Positions 9,471 through 18,364 of a DNA stretch of 64,000 nt are shown in pieces. The DNA is from Paenibacillus pabuli NBRC 13638 (GTDB lineage: Bacteria; Bacillota; Bacilli; Paenibacillales; Paenibacillaceae). The DNA lies in assembly GCF_001514495.1 (NCBI RefSeq), contig NZ_BCNM01000001.1, positions 744,001-808,000 of the forward strand. Reading direction: 5' to 3'. The notes under the pieces were generated by a model. The model was not told the origin of the DNA, made no database searches, and was given only the letters and a program-made list of their open reading frames with translations. The translations under genes and the position numbers were made by a program. The first letter of the stretch is position 1. Each line of letters begins with the position of its first letter.

Positions 9471-10976
9471 ATGGCTGACTTCATTAAACTCGTTAACAAC
9501 TGGTCTGTCACACAGTTCGTGCATACGTTTGGCGGGCTATTCGAAGAATCACCCTGGGTAGCAGAGCGTTCCTGGTCTTCACGGCCTTTTGACTCTTTTG
9601 AACACATGATGAATGTGATGAAAAACGTGGTCCAGACATCCGATGAGAAGGTCAAGCTGCAACTGCTTTGCAATCACCCGGATCTCGGGGCACGGATTAG
9701 CATGAGCAGCAATTCCGTTCAAGAACAAACGGGTGCAGGGCTTAATTCCCTTTCGCCGGAGCAATATAACGAACTTAGCAAGTTAAATCAGGAATATACA
9801 AGCCAATACGGCTTTCCTTTTATATTGGCCGTGAAAGGTCACACGGCACAGTCTATCCTGGAGTCCATGCGGGTGCGCAATCGGAGAGGCAGGGAGGAAG
9901 AATTCCAAACCGCCCTGAAGGAAGTGTTCAAGATTGCTTCCATTCGATTGGAGCAGTGGCTGGTGCAGATGGGTCATGAACATGAATTTGCGTTTAAGCC
10001 AGTCGATGTAAAGCAGCGGACCATGTATTACGGCAAAGGGGACGTATGGATGTACCGTTCATACGTCAAACCGTTAACGGGAATCCAGTCCATTCCGGAA
10101 TCTCCGTTTACTGGACGCAGTAATATTCTGTTCGGGCTGAACATTAAAGTAGCCGTACAAGGCGACGTATTTCTGCCTTCTTTTATCGAAGGAGATAACT
10201 CTCGCGTCGTTCCAACAGATTCAATGAAGAATTTCATTCTAAAACACGCCGCGGATTACAGTGGAGCTACCGTTGAAGGTTTTCTTGCTACCATCAGCAG
10301 ACGCTTTCTGGAAACATACCCACAGATGAACAAAGTCCAAATGACTGCAGATCAGGTTCCTTTTGAAGATGTACCTATTGGCGGGGAGGGGGGCTTTCGT
10401 GCAAGTGAGCTGGTATTCCGTTATTCCCAGAATGAGCGGGCGATGGCAGCGGTTGAAGCGGAGCGGAAAGGAAGCCAGGTCGAGCTGAGCAATCATTTCA
10501 GTGGTGTCGCGGATATCAGACTGATAAAGGTCAAGGGCAGTGAATTTGCCAGTTTCGTCAAGGATCAGTACACAAGCTTACCAGAGACGTGGGACCGTCC
10601 GCTTTTCATTTTCCTTAATATTAACTGGCGTTATGAAGATCCGAGGGATGGTATGGACGATCAGCGCGGGCGTTATGTAGCGGCAGAGCAGGTAAGGGAT
10701 GTAGCTGCTGCGGTATTTCATGCATGTCGTTCCGCCTCCATTCAACATCTGATTTATCAGATCGGATTAAGGCTGCTGAAACGATTTGGACAGCTCAGTG
10801 AAGTGTCCTTCGAATCCAATAATCGGACTTGGGAGACGGTGCTGGATGAAGTGAAAGAAGGAGAAGGTAAAGTATTTACCGAGCCCAGGCCTCCTTATGG
10901 ATTTCAGGGTTTCTCAATGACTAGGGACGATCTAGAGGCTGACAGCAGTCGCATGAAGAAAGAAGGGGATGCATGA
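9471..10976 (+). CDS. pucL: Bifunctional OHCU decarboxylase / urate oxidase
   Basis: A 501-residue fusion like B. subtilis PucL. Residues about 1-165 form the 2-oxo-4-hydroxy-4-carboxy-5-ureidoimidazoline decarboxylase domain: CNHPDLGA gives the catalytic His (H68), and EQTGAGLNSL and FPFILAVKG follow. Residues about 180-495 form urate oxidase: YYGKGDVWMYRSY carries the active-site Lys region, and VVPTDSMKNFIL supplies the catalytic Thr near 248. The protein thus performs the first and third steps of urate to S-allantoin, with PucM between them. ATG 9471 follows CGGAGG at 7 bases; upstream ATG codons lack an RBS. Its stop overlaps the pucM start. First gene of a ten-gene run. Confidence 0.96.
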   Translation: MADFIKLVNNWSVTQFVHTFGGLFEESPWVAERSWSSRPFDSFEHMMNVMKNVVQTSDEKVKLQLLCNHPDLGARISMSSNSVQEQTGAGLNSLSPEQYNELSKLNQEYTSQYGFPFILAVKGHTAQSILESMRVRNRRGREEEFQTALKEVFKIASIRLEQWLVQMGHEHEFAFKPVDVKQRTMYYGKGDVWMYRSYVKPLTGIQSIPESPFTGRSNILFGLNIKVAVQGDVFLPSFIEGDNSRVVPTDSMKNFILKHAADYSGATVEGFLATISRRFLETYPQMNKVQMTADQVPFEDVPIGGEGGFRASELVFRYSQNERAMAAVEAERKGSQVELSNHFSGVADIRLIKVKGSEFASFVKDQYTSLPETWDRPLFIFLNINWRYEDPRDGMDDQRGRYVAAEQVRDVAAAVFHACRSASIQHLIYQIGLRLLKRFGQLSEVSFESNNRTWETVLDEVKEGEGKVFTEPRPPYGFQGFSMTRDDLEADSSRMKKEGDA

Positions 10977-11353
10977 TGTCGCTGGTTGGAGGACGGATTA
11001 CTACGCATGTGTTGGATACATCCAAGGGGGTTCCTGCTGCAGGCGTACGGGTTGAACTGTATGTACTGCACCGAGACGGCGAGAAGGAAAGTAAAAGGAA
11101 AGTTGCTGAATCGGTGACCAATGGGGATGGGCGTCTGGAAGCACCGTTGCTTGAAGGCGGGAAGCTGGAGAAGGCGGTCTACGAGCTTCAATTCAACGTT
11201 GAGGGTTATTACGCACAGCGATCCTTTGAAGAGTTGGGGCAGGCGTTATGGACAATGGTACCGATTCGTTTTTCCGTATCCGATGCTGCAAGTCACTACC
11301 ACATTCCTTTATTGATTGCTCCAGGAGGTTACAGTACATACCGGGGAAGCTGA
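10973..11353 (+). CDS. pucM: 5-hydroxyisourate hydrolase (transthyretin-like)
   Basis: Hydrolyses 5-hydroxyisourate made by urate oxidase to OHCU, the substrate of the PucL N-terminal domain. It is a 126-residue transthyretin-related protein with the N-terminal block ITTHVLDTSKGVPAAGVRVEL (His and Arg active-site residues) and the diagnostic C-terminus GGYSTYRGS, which separates hydrolases from true transthyretins. The ATG overlaps the pucL stop (ATGATG; 10973 or 10976 are both possible), implying translational coupling. Cytosolic homotetramer by family. Confidence 0.96.
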   Translation: MMSLVGGRITTHVLDTSKGVPAAGVRVELYVLHRDGEKESKRKVAESVTNGDGRLEAPLLEGGKLEKAVYELQFNVEGYYAQRSFEELGQALWTMVPIRFSVSDAASHYHIPLLIAPGGYSTYRGS

Positions 11354-11394
11354 AATACACAGAATCCGGTTCTGATCAGGGGAGGGTCATCCAT

Positions 11395-12810
11395 ATGACA
11401 AGATTAGATACGATCATCCGGGGGGCCCGGGTTGTATTGAGAGATAGCATCGAAGAACTGGATATCGGGATTACAGGTGAAAAAATAACAGCTTTGTCCT
11501 CATTGCTGGTTGGTGGTGAAGACACTGAGATAATAAAAGCAAATGGCCTTACCGTGATGCCGGGGGCAGTGGACATTCATGTTCATTTTAATGAACCTGG
11601 ACTCGCGAGTTGGGAGGGATTCAAGTCAGGATCAGCATCACTGGCTGCTGGCGGAATTACGACGTATGTCGATATGCCGCTCAATGGCGTCCCCCCAACA
11701 ATTAGACCGGATGCGTGGAACCTGAAAATAAAAGCAGCCGAAGGTCAATCCTATGTTGATTATGCGTTCTGGGGAGGGCTAGTTCCCGGCAATCAAGCTG
11801 AGCTTGGGCCATTAGCCGATAGGGGTGTGGCAGGATTCAAAGCATTTATGTCTGAACCCGGCGGAGAAGGGGAAGATATCTTCGCGAGAGCCGATGACGA
11901 TACACTTTTGAATGGCATGCAAGAGATTGCAAAGCTAAACCGTATACTGGCGCTTCATGCCGAAGACGAGGCAATGGTTGCTGAACTTGGGGCCAGAAGT
12001 ATGGCAGCCGGACGAATCGGCCCGATGGATTACGTACAATCTCGCCCGGCAGAAGCTGAAGTTAGCGCGGTATCCCGAGCATTGGAATATGGAGAGCAGA
12101 CCGGATGTGCATTGCATTTTGTTCATATCAGTTCACGGGAAGCGCTTGATCTGATTGCAGAGGCGAAACAGCGCGGGCAGGATGTCACTTCTGAAACATG
12201 TCCGCATTACCTGACTCTGACAGATGAGGATGTTGTTCGGCTGGGGGCCGTGGCCAAATGCGCGCCGCCATTGCGAAGTCAGGCTGAGCAAGATCAGTTA
12301 TGGGATGCGCTGGAAGCAGGTCTGATTGATATTATCGCATCCGACCATTCTCCTTGTCCGCCATCAATGAAACAATCTGATAATTTCTTCGAAATCTGGG
12401 GTGGCATCTCCGGAGCGCAAAGTACGCTGCTGCTTATGTTGGAAGAAGGACATCTCCAGCGAAATATAGCCCTTCCATTGCTCGGAAGAGTCCTAGCCCT
12501 GCAACCAGCCAGAAGGCTTGGGCTGGAGAGCAAAGGTGAAATCGCCATCGGCAAGGATGCGGATCTGGTACTGATTGATTGGGAGAAGAGTACCACCTTG
12601 AATACGAATGACTTGCTCTACACACATAAACAGAGCCCTTATGTAGGACGAACGTTTTCCTCTAGGATTACGGACGTATTCTGTCGGGGCGGGCGAGTAT
12701 ACAGCTCAACAACAGGATTATCGGCTGAGCCCATCGGACGATTTGTCCATGCCAACCCATCTGTTCAATCTGTTGTTAAAGGAATGGAGGGGGAATATGA
12801 CCGACTTTGA
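11395..12810 (+). CDS. allB: Allantoinase
   Basis: Opens the hydantoin ring of S-allantoin to give allantoate (PucH in B. subtilis). A 471-residue cyclic amidohydrolase. DIHVHFNEPG at about 60-69 holds the first metal His pair, AGFKAFM near 148 has the Lys expected to be carboxylated, HAED near 185 and FVHISS near 242 give the other His ligands, and SDHSPCP near 318 gives the catalytic Asp. ATG 11395 follows GGGGAGGG; longer in-frame extensions overlap pucM and lack support. It overlaps allC by 14 bases. Confidence 0.95.
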   Translation: MTRLDTIIRGARVVLRDSIEELDIGITGEKITALSSLLVGGEDTEIIKANGLTVMPGAVDIHVHFNEPGLASWEGFKSGSASLAAGGITTYVDMPLNGVPPTIRPDAWNLKIKAAEGQSYVDYAFWGGLVPGNQAELGPLADRGVAGFKAFMSEPGGEGEDIFARADDDTLLNGMQEIAKLNRILALHAEDEAMVAELGARSMAAGRIGPMDYVQSRPAEAEVSAVSRALEYGEQTGCALHFVHISSREALDLIAEAKQRGQDVTSETCPHYLTLTDEDVVRLGAVAKCAPPLRSQAEQDQLWDALEAGLIDIIASDHSPCPPSMKQSDNFFEIWGGISGAQSTLLLMLEEGHLQRNIALPLLGRVLALQPARRLGLESKGEIAIGKDADLVLIDWEKSTTLNTNDLLYTHKQSPYVGRTFSSRITDVFCRGGRVYSSTTGLSAEPIGRFVHANPSVQSVVKGMEGEYDRL

Positions 12811-14104
12811 AGTTCATGCGCCTTCTGGTATGGAACATCCCATCCAGCCTTTGCCTCAATTGGAGCAGGTGGAACTGCAAGCATTTCTTGACTGGTTGTC
12901 CACTTATGGAGCGGATGCCCAGGGGGGTGTGACACGTCTGCTGTATGATCAAGCATGGTGTGAAGCACAGCATGCACTTGCGGCTAAAATGCAGGAGAAA
13001 GGGCTGGCTCCTGAATTTGATCAATCGGGCAACCTGTATGGCACGCTGCCCGGTACGGGGGCGGGAAAAGGAACAGGTATGGAAGAAGCGCCGATTGTTA
13101 CAGGGTCCCATATTGATACGGTCGTCCATGGTGGAAAGTATGATGGTGCGTACGGCGTAGCTGCGGGAGTGCTTGCACTGGCGTATCTGCAAACTCAATT
13201 CGGGGCACCAAAACGAACACTTCAGGTAGTATCGCTCTGCGAGGAAGAAGGCAGCCGATTCCCCTTCGCTTATTGGGGATCACGGAGTATAACGGAAGTA
13301 ACCCGCCTGGAAGAAGTCCAGCATTTGAAGGATCAAGAGGGAATTACCTTAGCAGAGGCGATGCGAGATGCAGGCTTTGGATTAGATTGTAAATATAGAC
13401 CCGCAGCGAAAAAATACGGAGCCTTTATCGAACTTCACATCGAACAGGGCCAGGTCCTGGAACGGTTGGGGCATTCCATTGGTATTGTAACGGATATTGT
13501 CGGCCAGAAACGTTTCAGCATTACAGTAAGTGGCGAAGCCAATCATGCAGGTACTACACCGATGTCCTGGCGCAAGGATGCACTTGCAGGTGCAGCCGAG
13601 ATGATTACAGTCGTCAGAAGCATTGCGCTGGAAGCGGGAGAACCACTTGTAGCGACCGTGGGACGAGTAACCGTTGATCCGGGCGTTGGCAACGTTGTTG
13701 CTTCACGGGCCGTATTCTCACTGGATATCCGGCACATCAGGCAGGAAAGCATTGACCGATGCTGGCAGCAGTTGCTTCAGGAATTTAGCCGAATTGCAGC
13801 CGAGCAGCAGCTCGGACTGAACTGGGAAGAACACTTGTCTGTTACACCTATTCCGATGAACGAGCAGATTACATCCGACATTCGTGATATCTGTGAAATG
13901 GAGCAGCTGTCCTATATGCATATGCCAAGCGGCGCAGGACATGATTCCCAGATCTTTCAGAAGGCCTGCCCTACAGCGATGATCTTTGTGCCCAGCCAGG
14001 ATGGCATTAGCCATAATCCCCTTGAATATACAGCTGAAGAGGACCTGATGAATGGTTTCCGGGTTCTGGTCCAGTTACTTTATAAATACGGTTACGGGAG
14101 TTGA
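12797..14104 (+). CDS. allC: Allantoate amidohydrolase
   Basis: Hydrolyses allantoate to S-ureidoglycine, ammonia and CO2 (PucF in B. subtilis). A 435-residue M20-family protein with a dinuclear metal site: GSHIDTVVHGGKYDGAYGV near 104 holds His and Asp ligands, CEEEGSRFPF near 150 has the catalytic Glu pair, LHIEQG near 215 the next His, and the dimerisation-domain motif NHAGTTPMSWRKDA is near 250. GAGHDSQ near 378 closes the site. The start follows GGAGGGGG inside the end of allB. The product feeds PucG immediately downstream. Confidence 0.94.
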   Translation: MTDFEVHAPSGMEHPIQPLPQLEQVELQAFLDWLSTYGADAQGGVTRLLYDQAWCEAQHALAAKMQEKGLAPEFDQSGNLYGTLPGTGAGKGTGMEEAPIVTGSHIDTVVHGGKYDGAYGVAAGVLALAYLQTQFGAPKRTLQVVSLCEEEGSRFPFAYWGSRSITEVTRLEEVQHLKDQEGITLAEAMRDAGFGLDCKYRPAAKKYGAFIELHIEQGQVLERLGHSIGIVTDIVGQKRFSITVSGEANHAGTTPMSWRKDALAGAAEMITVVRSIALEAGEPLVATVGRVTVDPGVGNVVASRAVFSLDIRHIRQESIDRCWQQLLQEFSRIAAEQQLGLNWEEHLSVTPIPMNEQITSDIRDICEMEQLSYMHMPSGAGHDSQIFQKACPTAMIFVPSQDGISHNPLEYTAEEDLMNGFRVLVQLLYKYGYGS

Positions 14105-14110
14105 GTGGAG

Positions 14111-15352
14111 ATGTCCAACTATAAAGAATTGTCCCCTTCCTTGCGGACGATCATGACACCAGGGCCTGTTGAAGTCGACCCAAGAGTGCTGAGGGCATTA
14201 TCCTTCCCGATCCTGGGACAGTTTGATCCGGAGTTCACCTCCCTGATGAATGAGACGATGGCGATGCTGCGTGAACTATACATGACAGATAATGAGTGGT
14301 GTTATCCGGTAGATGGCACATCCCGCTCAGGTATTGAAGCGGTACTGGTCAGTCTGATCCAGCCTGGGGACAAGGTGCTGGTTCCGATCTATGGACGTTT
14401 CGGGCATTTACTTGTGGAAATATCGGAGCGATGTGGTGCCGAGGTTATTTTTTTTGAAACAGCGTGGGGGACGGTATTTGATCCCGAAGAGGTAATTAAG
14501 GCCATCCATACCCATAAGCCGAGTCTGGTCGCAATGGTTCATGGCGAGACATCAACCGGGCAAATGCAGCCTCTCGCCGAGATTGGCAAAGCCTGTCGTG
14601 AACTCGATATTTTACTCGTGGTTGATGCGGTTGCCACCATAGGCGGAACACCTGTGGAGACGGATGCCTGGCATCTGGATGCGGTAATGGGCGGAACGCA
14701 GAAGTGTTTATCCGTTCCATCCGGGATGGCGCCTTTGACCTATAACAGTCGGGTAGAGAAGAAACTGATGAGCCGTAAAACCGTCGAACGCGGGCTTCGG
14801 GACGCGACAAGTGCCCGAGCCGAAGGTCATACGATTGCCAGCAATTATTTTGACCTGAGCCAATTGCAGGATTACTGGAGTTCGGCACGTTTGAACCACC
14901 ATACGGAGGCCACCTCCATGCTCTACGGCCTTCACGAAGGACTGCGGATTTTACTTCAGGAAGGGCTGGAGGCCCGTTTCCAGAGACATCGGATTAACGA
15001 ACGAGCACTGGTGGCGGGGATTCAGAGTATGGGACTCCAATTGTATGGAGAATTATCCAGCAAACTTCCGGTGGTCACTTGTATCAAAATTCCAGACGGT
15101 GTGGATGGTGAGTCGGTACGCAGCATGCTTCTGAACGACTTCAGCATTGAGATTGCTAGTTCATTTGGACCACTGAAAGGCAAGATTTGGCGCATTGGTA
15201 CGATGGGATTCAGCTGCCAGCGCAAAAATGTACTGCATGTGTTGGGCGCACTGGAAGCTGTCCTGTTGCGCCATCGTCACGCCTTGCCAGCAGGGGAGGC
15301 GGTACAGGCAGCGCTGGATGTGTATGCCGGGAAGGAGGGCGTCTTATGTTAA
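14111..15352 (+). CDS. pucG: (S)-ureidoglycine:glyoxylate aminotransferase
   Basis: A 413-residue class V PLP aminotransferase. The Schiff-base Lys is K198 in GGTQKCLSVPSGMA, with TPGPVEVDPRVL at the N-terminus and VDAVATIGG before the Lys as in alanine-glyoxylate transaminases. In B. subtilis, PucG transfers the amino group of unstable S-ureidoglycine to glyoxylate, giving oxalurate and glycine. Placement directly after allC fits. A GTG at 14105 is possible, but ATG 14111 has better spacing from GGGAG. The stop overlaps the next gene's start, so translation is probably coupled. Confidence 0.92.
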   Translation: MSNYKELSPSLRTIMTPGPVEVDPRVLRALSFPILGQFDPEFTSLMNETMAMLRELYMTDNEWCYPVDGTSRSGIEAVLVSLIQPGDKVLVPIYGRFGHLLVEISERCGAEVIFFETAWGTVFDPEEVIKAIHTHKPSLVAMVHGETSTGQMQPLAEIGKACRELDILLVVDAVATIGGTPVETDAWHLDAVMGGTQKCLSVPSGMAPLTYNSRVEKKLMSRKTVERGLRDATSARAEGHTIASNYFDLSQLQDYWSSARLNHHTEATSMLYGLHEGLRILLQEGLEARFQRHRINERALVAGIQSMGLQLYGELSSKLPVVTCIKIPDGVDGESVRSMLLNDFSIEIASSFGPLKGKIWRIGTMGFSCQRKNVLHVLGALEAVLLRHRHALPAGEAVQAALDVYAGKEGVLC

Positions 15353-16941
15353 ACCAGATGCCAATATCCAGAGAGGTGATGGTTACCTCTCCTCATTATT
15401 TGGCGAGTGCGGTTGGCAGTGCAATCCTCCAGCAGGGGGGTAACGCTTATGATGCAGCGGTTGCGGTTAGTGCAGCACTGGGTGTAGTGTACCCACACAT
15501 GACAGGGCTTGGCGGCGATGCGTTCTTCTTGATCCACGATGGAGCAAGTGGTGATATAACCGCCTACAACGGCAGCGGTCGTTCAGCTGCGGGAATTCAT
15601 GCCGATACGTTCAAAGCGATGGGCATGAGCACCATTCCTCAGCGGGGTGTGTTGAGTGCCATTACCGTCCCAGGAATGGTGGATGCGTGGTGGGAGGTCT
15701 GGTCCCGCTATGGCAAGTTGAAATGGGAACAGCTGCTTGAACCTGCAGCCCAGTATGCAGAAAAGGGATGCCCTGTATCCCGGAATCTGCGTCTATGGCT
15801 GGAACGGGATGAGGATTTCATTATGGGGCATACGCCGCTTCGAGCGTTATTTGCCCCTTTTGGTACACTTTTGCAGGAAGGCGAGCTGCTGCTGCAACCG
15901 GATTTAGCCGGATCTATTCGCCTGATTCAGGCGGGAGGACGGGATGCTTTTTATACAGGAGAGCTTGCGGATCAACTGACATCGGCTATTCGTGAAGATG
16001 GCGGCATGCTTGCACCAGCGGATTTTGCGAGTCACAAAGGGGAATGGGTGAAGCCGGTCAGCACGGATTACCGTGGATATGAAATTCACCAGATGCCCCC
16101 AAATTCCCAGGGTTTCTCGATGCTGATGATGCTTAATATGCTGGAGCATATTAACCTGTCCGCTGTGGCCCGTACGTCCCCCGAGTTCTACCACCTGATG
16201 GCTGAAGTCGTGAAAAAAGCTTTTCGCGATCGTGACCGTTATCTCACAGACCCGGAATTCAGGGATATTCCAATAAACCATCTGTTATCCAAGGTGTATG
16301 GAGATGAATTGTGGAATGAGATTCAGTCTGCTCCACCTGTGGCGCAGCCTTTTCTGTCCAAAACGATGGGGCAGGATACCGCTTATGCTGCGATTGTGGA
16401 CAATGAAGGCAATGCCGTTTCATTTATTCAAAGCCTGTATTTTGATTTTGGCGCAGCCTATGTGCCTGGGGATACGGGTGTAATCATGCAAAATCGGGGT
16501 TCCTTTTTCTCACTTGATCCGAAGGACGCCAATGTGCTGGAGCCGAATAAACGCTCTTTCCACACGCTGATGCCGGGTCTTGTCACTCGTAACGGAAAAC
16601 CTTATATGCTTGTCGGCACGCAAGGTGGAGAAGGCCAACCCCAGACACAGTTATCGGTTCTTACCGGTGTCCTGGACTATGGTCTCAGCATTCAGGAAGC
16701 GATCGGTCTGCCGCGTTGGGTGTATGGACGCACCTGGGGCGAAGAAGGCGACACGATGCGAGTGGAAAACCGTTATCATGACGACGTATGTGACACGCTT
16801 GCCCAATGGGGGCATAACGTCGAAGCCAGAGCGCCGTGGGATGGGATTATGGGGCAATCACAAGGGATCGTCATCCGTGAAGATGGCATGATCAGTGGTG
16901 CAGCAGACCCCAGGGGAGATGGCATGGCTATCGGGTGGTAG
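15346..16941 (+). CDS. Gamma-glutamyltransferase-family hydrolase, probable oxamate amidohydrolase (HpxW/YwrD-like)
   Basis: A 531-residue Ntn-hydrolase of the gamma-glutamyltranspeptidase family without signal peptide, so cytosolic, unlike classical secreted GGT. Autocleavage is expected before T345 in GQDTAYAAIVD; VGTQGGEGQPQTQ near 425 matches the GGT oxyanion region. N-terminal VTSPHYLASAVGSAIL and GGNAYDAAVA are family hallmarks. Length and location match Klebsiella HpxW, the oxamate amidohydrolase of purine catabolism, and B. subtilis YwrD. PucG makes oxalurate, whose known onward route is oxamate then oxalate, so an HpxW role fits the context. No oxamate carbamoyltransferase is visible here. 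Fold certain; substrate inferred. Confidence 0.75.
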   Translation: MLNQMPISREVMVTSPHYLASAVGSAILQQGGNAYDAAVAVSAALGVVYPHMTGLGGDAFFLIHDGASGDITAYNGSGRSAAGIHADTFKAMGMSTIPQRGVLSAITVPGMVDAWWEVWSRYGKLKWEQLLEPAAQYAEKGCPVSRNLRLWLERDEDFIMGHTPLRALFAPFGTLLQEGELLLQPDLAGSIRLIQAGGRDAFYTGELADQLTSAIREDGGMLAPADFASHKGEWVKPVSTDYRGYEIHQMPPNSQGFSMLMMLNMLEHINLSAVARTSPEFYHLMAEVVKKAFRDRDRYLTDPEFRDIPINHLLSKVYGDELWNEIQSAPPVAQPFLSKTMGQDTAYAAIVDNEGNAVSFIQSLYFDFGAAYVPGDTGVIMQNRGSFFSLDPKDANVLEPNKRSFHTLMPGLVTRNGKPYMLVGTQGGEGQPQTQLSVLTGVLDYGLSIQEAIGLPRWVYGRTWGEEGDTMRVENRYHDDVCDTLAQWGHNVEARAPWDGIMGQSQGIVIREDGMISGAADPRGDGMAIGW

Positions 16942-17017
16942 TGTGAGCAAAAGGTCATGTGCAGGATCAACGAAATAGTTAAAGGCACACAGATAGATAC
17001 GGATAGGGGAGATTAGG

Positions 17018-18340
17018 ATGGGAACGATCCTGCTGAAAGGCGCACAGCTCGTCACAATGAATGCAGAAGAGGATGTATTTACCGGTGATCTGCTGATCGA
17101 GGATAACAAAATTAAAGAGATTGCAGAGCATATCGACATTCAGGCAGATCAGGTCATTGATGCTCGGGGCAAGGTGCTGCTGCCAGGTTTCATCCAGACA
17201 CATATTCATCTGTGTCAGACTCTTTTTCGAGGACGTGCGGACGATCTGGAGCTGATGGATTGGCTTCGTCAACGCGTTTGGCCGCTGGAGGCTGCACATG
17301 ATGAGGAATCTGTCTATTACTCGGCAATGCTCGGCTTGGGTGAATTGATCTCTAGCGGGACAACGACCATTCTCGATATGGAGACGGTGCATCATACCGA
17401 TTCGGCTTTTCAGGCAATGGCACAGAGCGGGATTCGTGTGATTTCCGGTAAGGTGATGATGGATCATGGGGATGAAGTTCCTGAACCGCTGCGTGAAAAT
17501 ACAGCAACCTCGCTGCAACAAAGTGTAGACTTGCTGGAAAAATGGAATGGATTCGGCGGTGGCCGTATTCAATATGCGTTCTGTCCGCGCTTCGTCGTCT
17601 CGTGTACAGAGGAATTGCTGGTTGAGGTGCGTGACCTGTCGAATAAGTATCATGTGAAAGTACACACCCATGCCTCCGAAAACCGCGGCGAAATCGAACT
17701 TGTTGAACACGAGCGCGGCATGCGCAACATTGTCTATCTGGATCATATTGGCTTGGCAACCCCAAGACTGGTGCTTGCCCACTGTGTATGGCTGAGTGAG
17801 GAAGAAAAGGAGATTATTCGCAAACGAGGTGTGAAAGTCACCCACTGTCCTGGCTCGAATATGAAGCTTTCCTCCGGTATAGCGGATATTCCTGATCTAT
17901 TGAATCGCCAAATTGCAGTAGGGATAGGAGCTGATGGCGCGGCGTGTAACAACAATCTGGATATGTTCCAAGAAATGCGTCTGACCGCTCTTATGCAAAA
18001 GGTGCCGCATGGCCCAACCGTGATGGATGCCCGAACGGTCCTGCGCATGGCGACAATGGGTGGAGCAGAAGTGCTCGGACTGTCCAAGGAGATCGGCAGT
18101 CTCGAAGTGGGGAAGAAGGCAGATATGCTGCTGCTGGATCTGGATGATTTCCATACGTATCCTTCCTATGAGACGGATGTATACTCCCGTGTAGTCTACT
18201 CTGCAACTCGCAGCTGTGTGGATACCGTTATTATTGATGGAAGCATTGTGCTCAATAACCGGAAGATTCAAACGATTGATCGTGGCATCGTACTGCGTGA
18301 ATCGGATAAAAGTATTGCGAGATTGATGAAACGCATCTGA
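17018..18340 (+). CDS. Amidohydrolase (COG0402), probable aminopurine/guanine deaminase
   Basis: A 440-residue metal-dependent amidohydrolase of the TRZ/ATZ-guanine deaminase-MTA/SAH deaminase group. Metal ligands: THIHL near 63-66, VHTHASE near 215, LAHCVWL near 255 and IGADGAACNNN near 308, which includes the catalytic Asp. No signal peptide. Family members deaminate guanine, 8-oxoguanine, S-adenosylhomocysteine or triazines. Inside a purine-degradation operon a guanine deaminase feeding xanthine to PucCDE is the simplest reading, but 8-oxoguanine or another aminopurine cannot be excluded. It starts 76 bases after the previous gene with an AGGGGA-type RBS. Confidence 0.7.
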   Translation: MGTILLKGAQLVTMNAEEDVFTGDLLIEDNKIKEIAEHIDIQADQVIDARGKVLLPGFIQTHIHLCQTLFRGRADDLELMDWLRQRVWPLEAAHDEESVYYSAMLGLGELISSGTTTILDMETVHHTDSAFQAMAQSGIRVISGKVMMDHGDEVPEPLRENTATSLQQSVDLLEKWNGFGGGRIQYAFCPRFVVSCTEELLVEVRDLSNKYHVKVHTHASENRGEIELVEHERGMRNIVYLDHIGLATPRLVLAHCVWLSEEEKEIIRKRGVKVTHCPGSNMKLSSGIADIPDLLNRQIAVGIGADGAACNNNLDMFQEMRLTALMQKVPHGPTVMDARTVLRMATMGGAEVLGLSKEIGSLEVGKKADMLLLDLDDFHTYPSYETDVYSRVVYSATRSCVDTVIIDGSIVLNNRKIQTIDRGIVLRESDKSIARLMKRI

Positions 18341-18364
18341 ATCCCTGAAAGGATGGAGACAACT

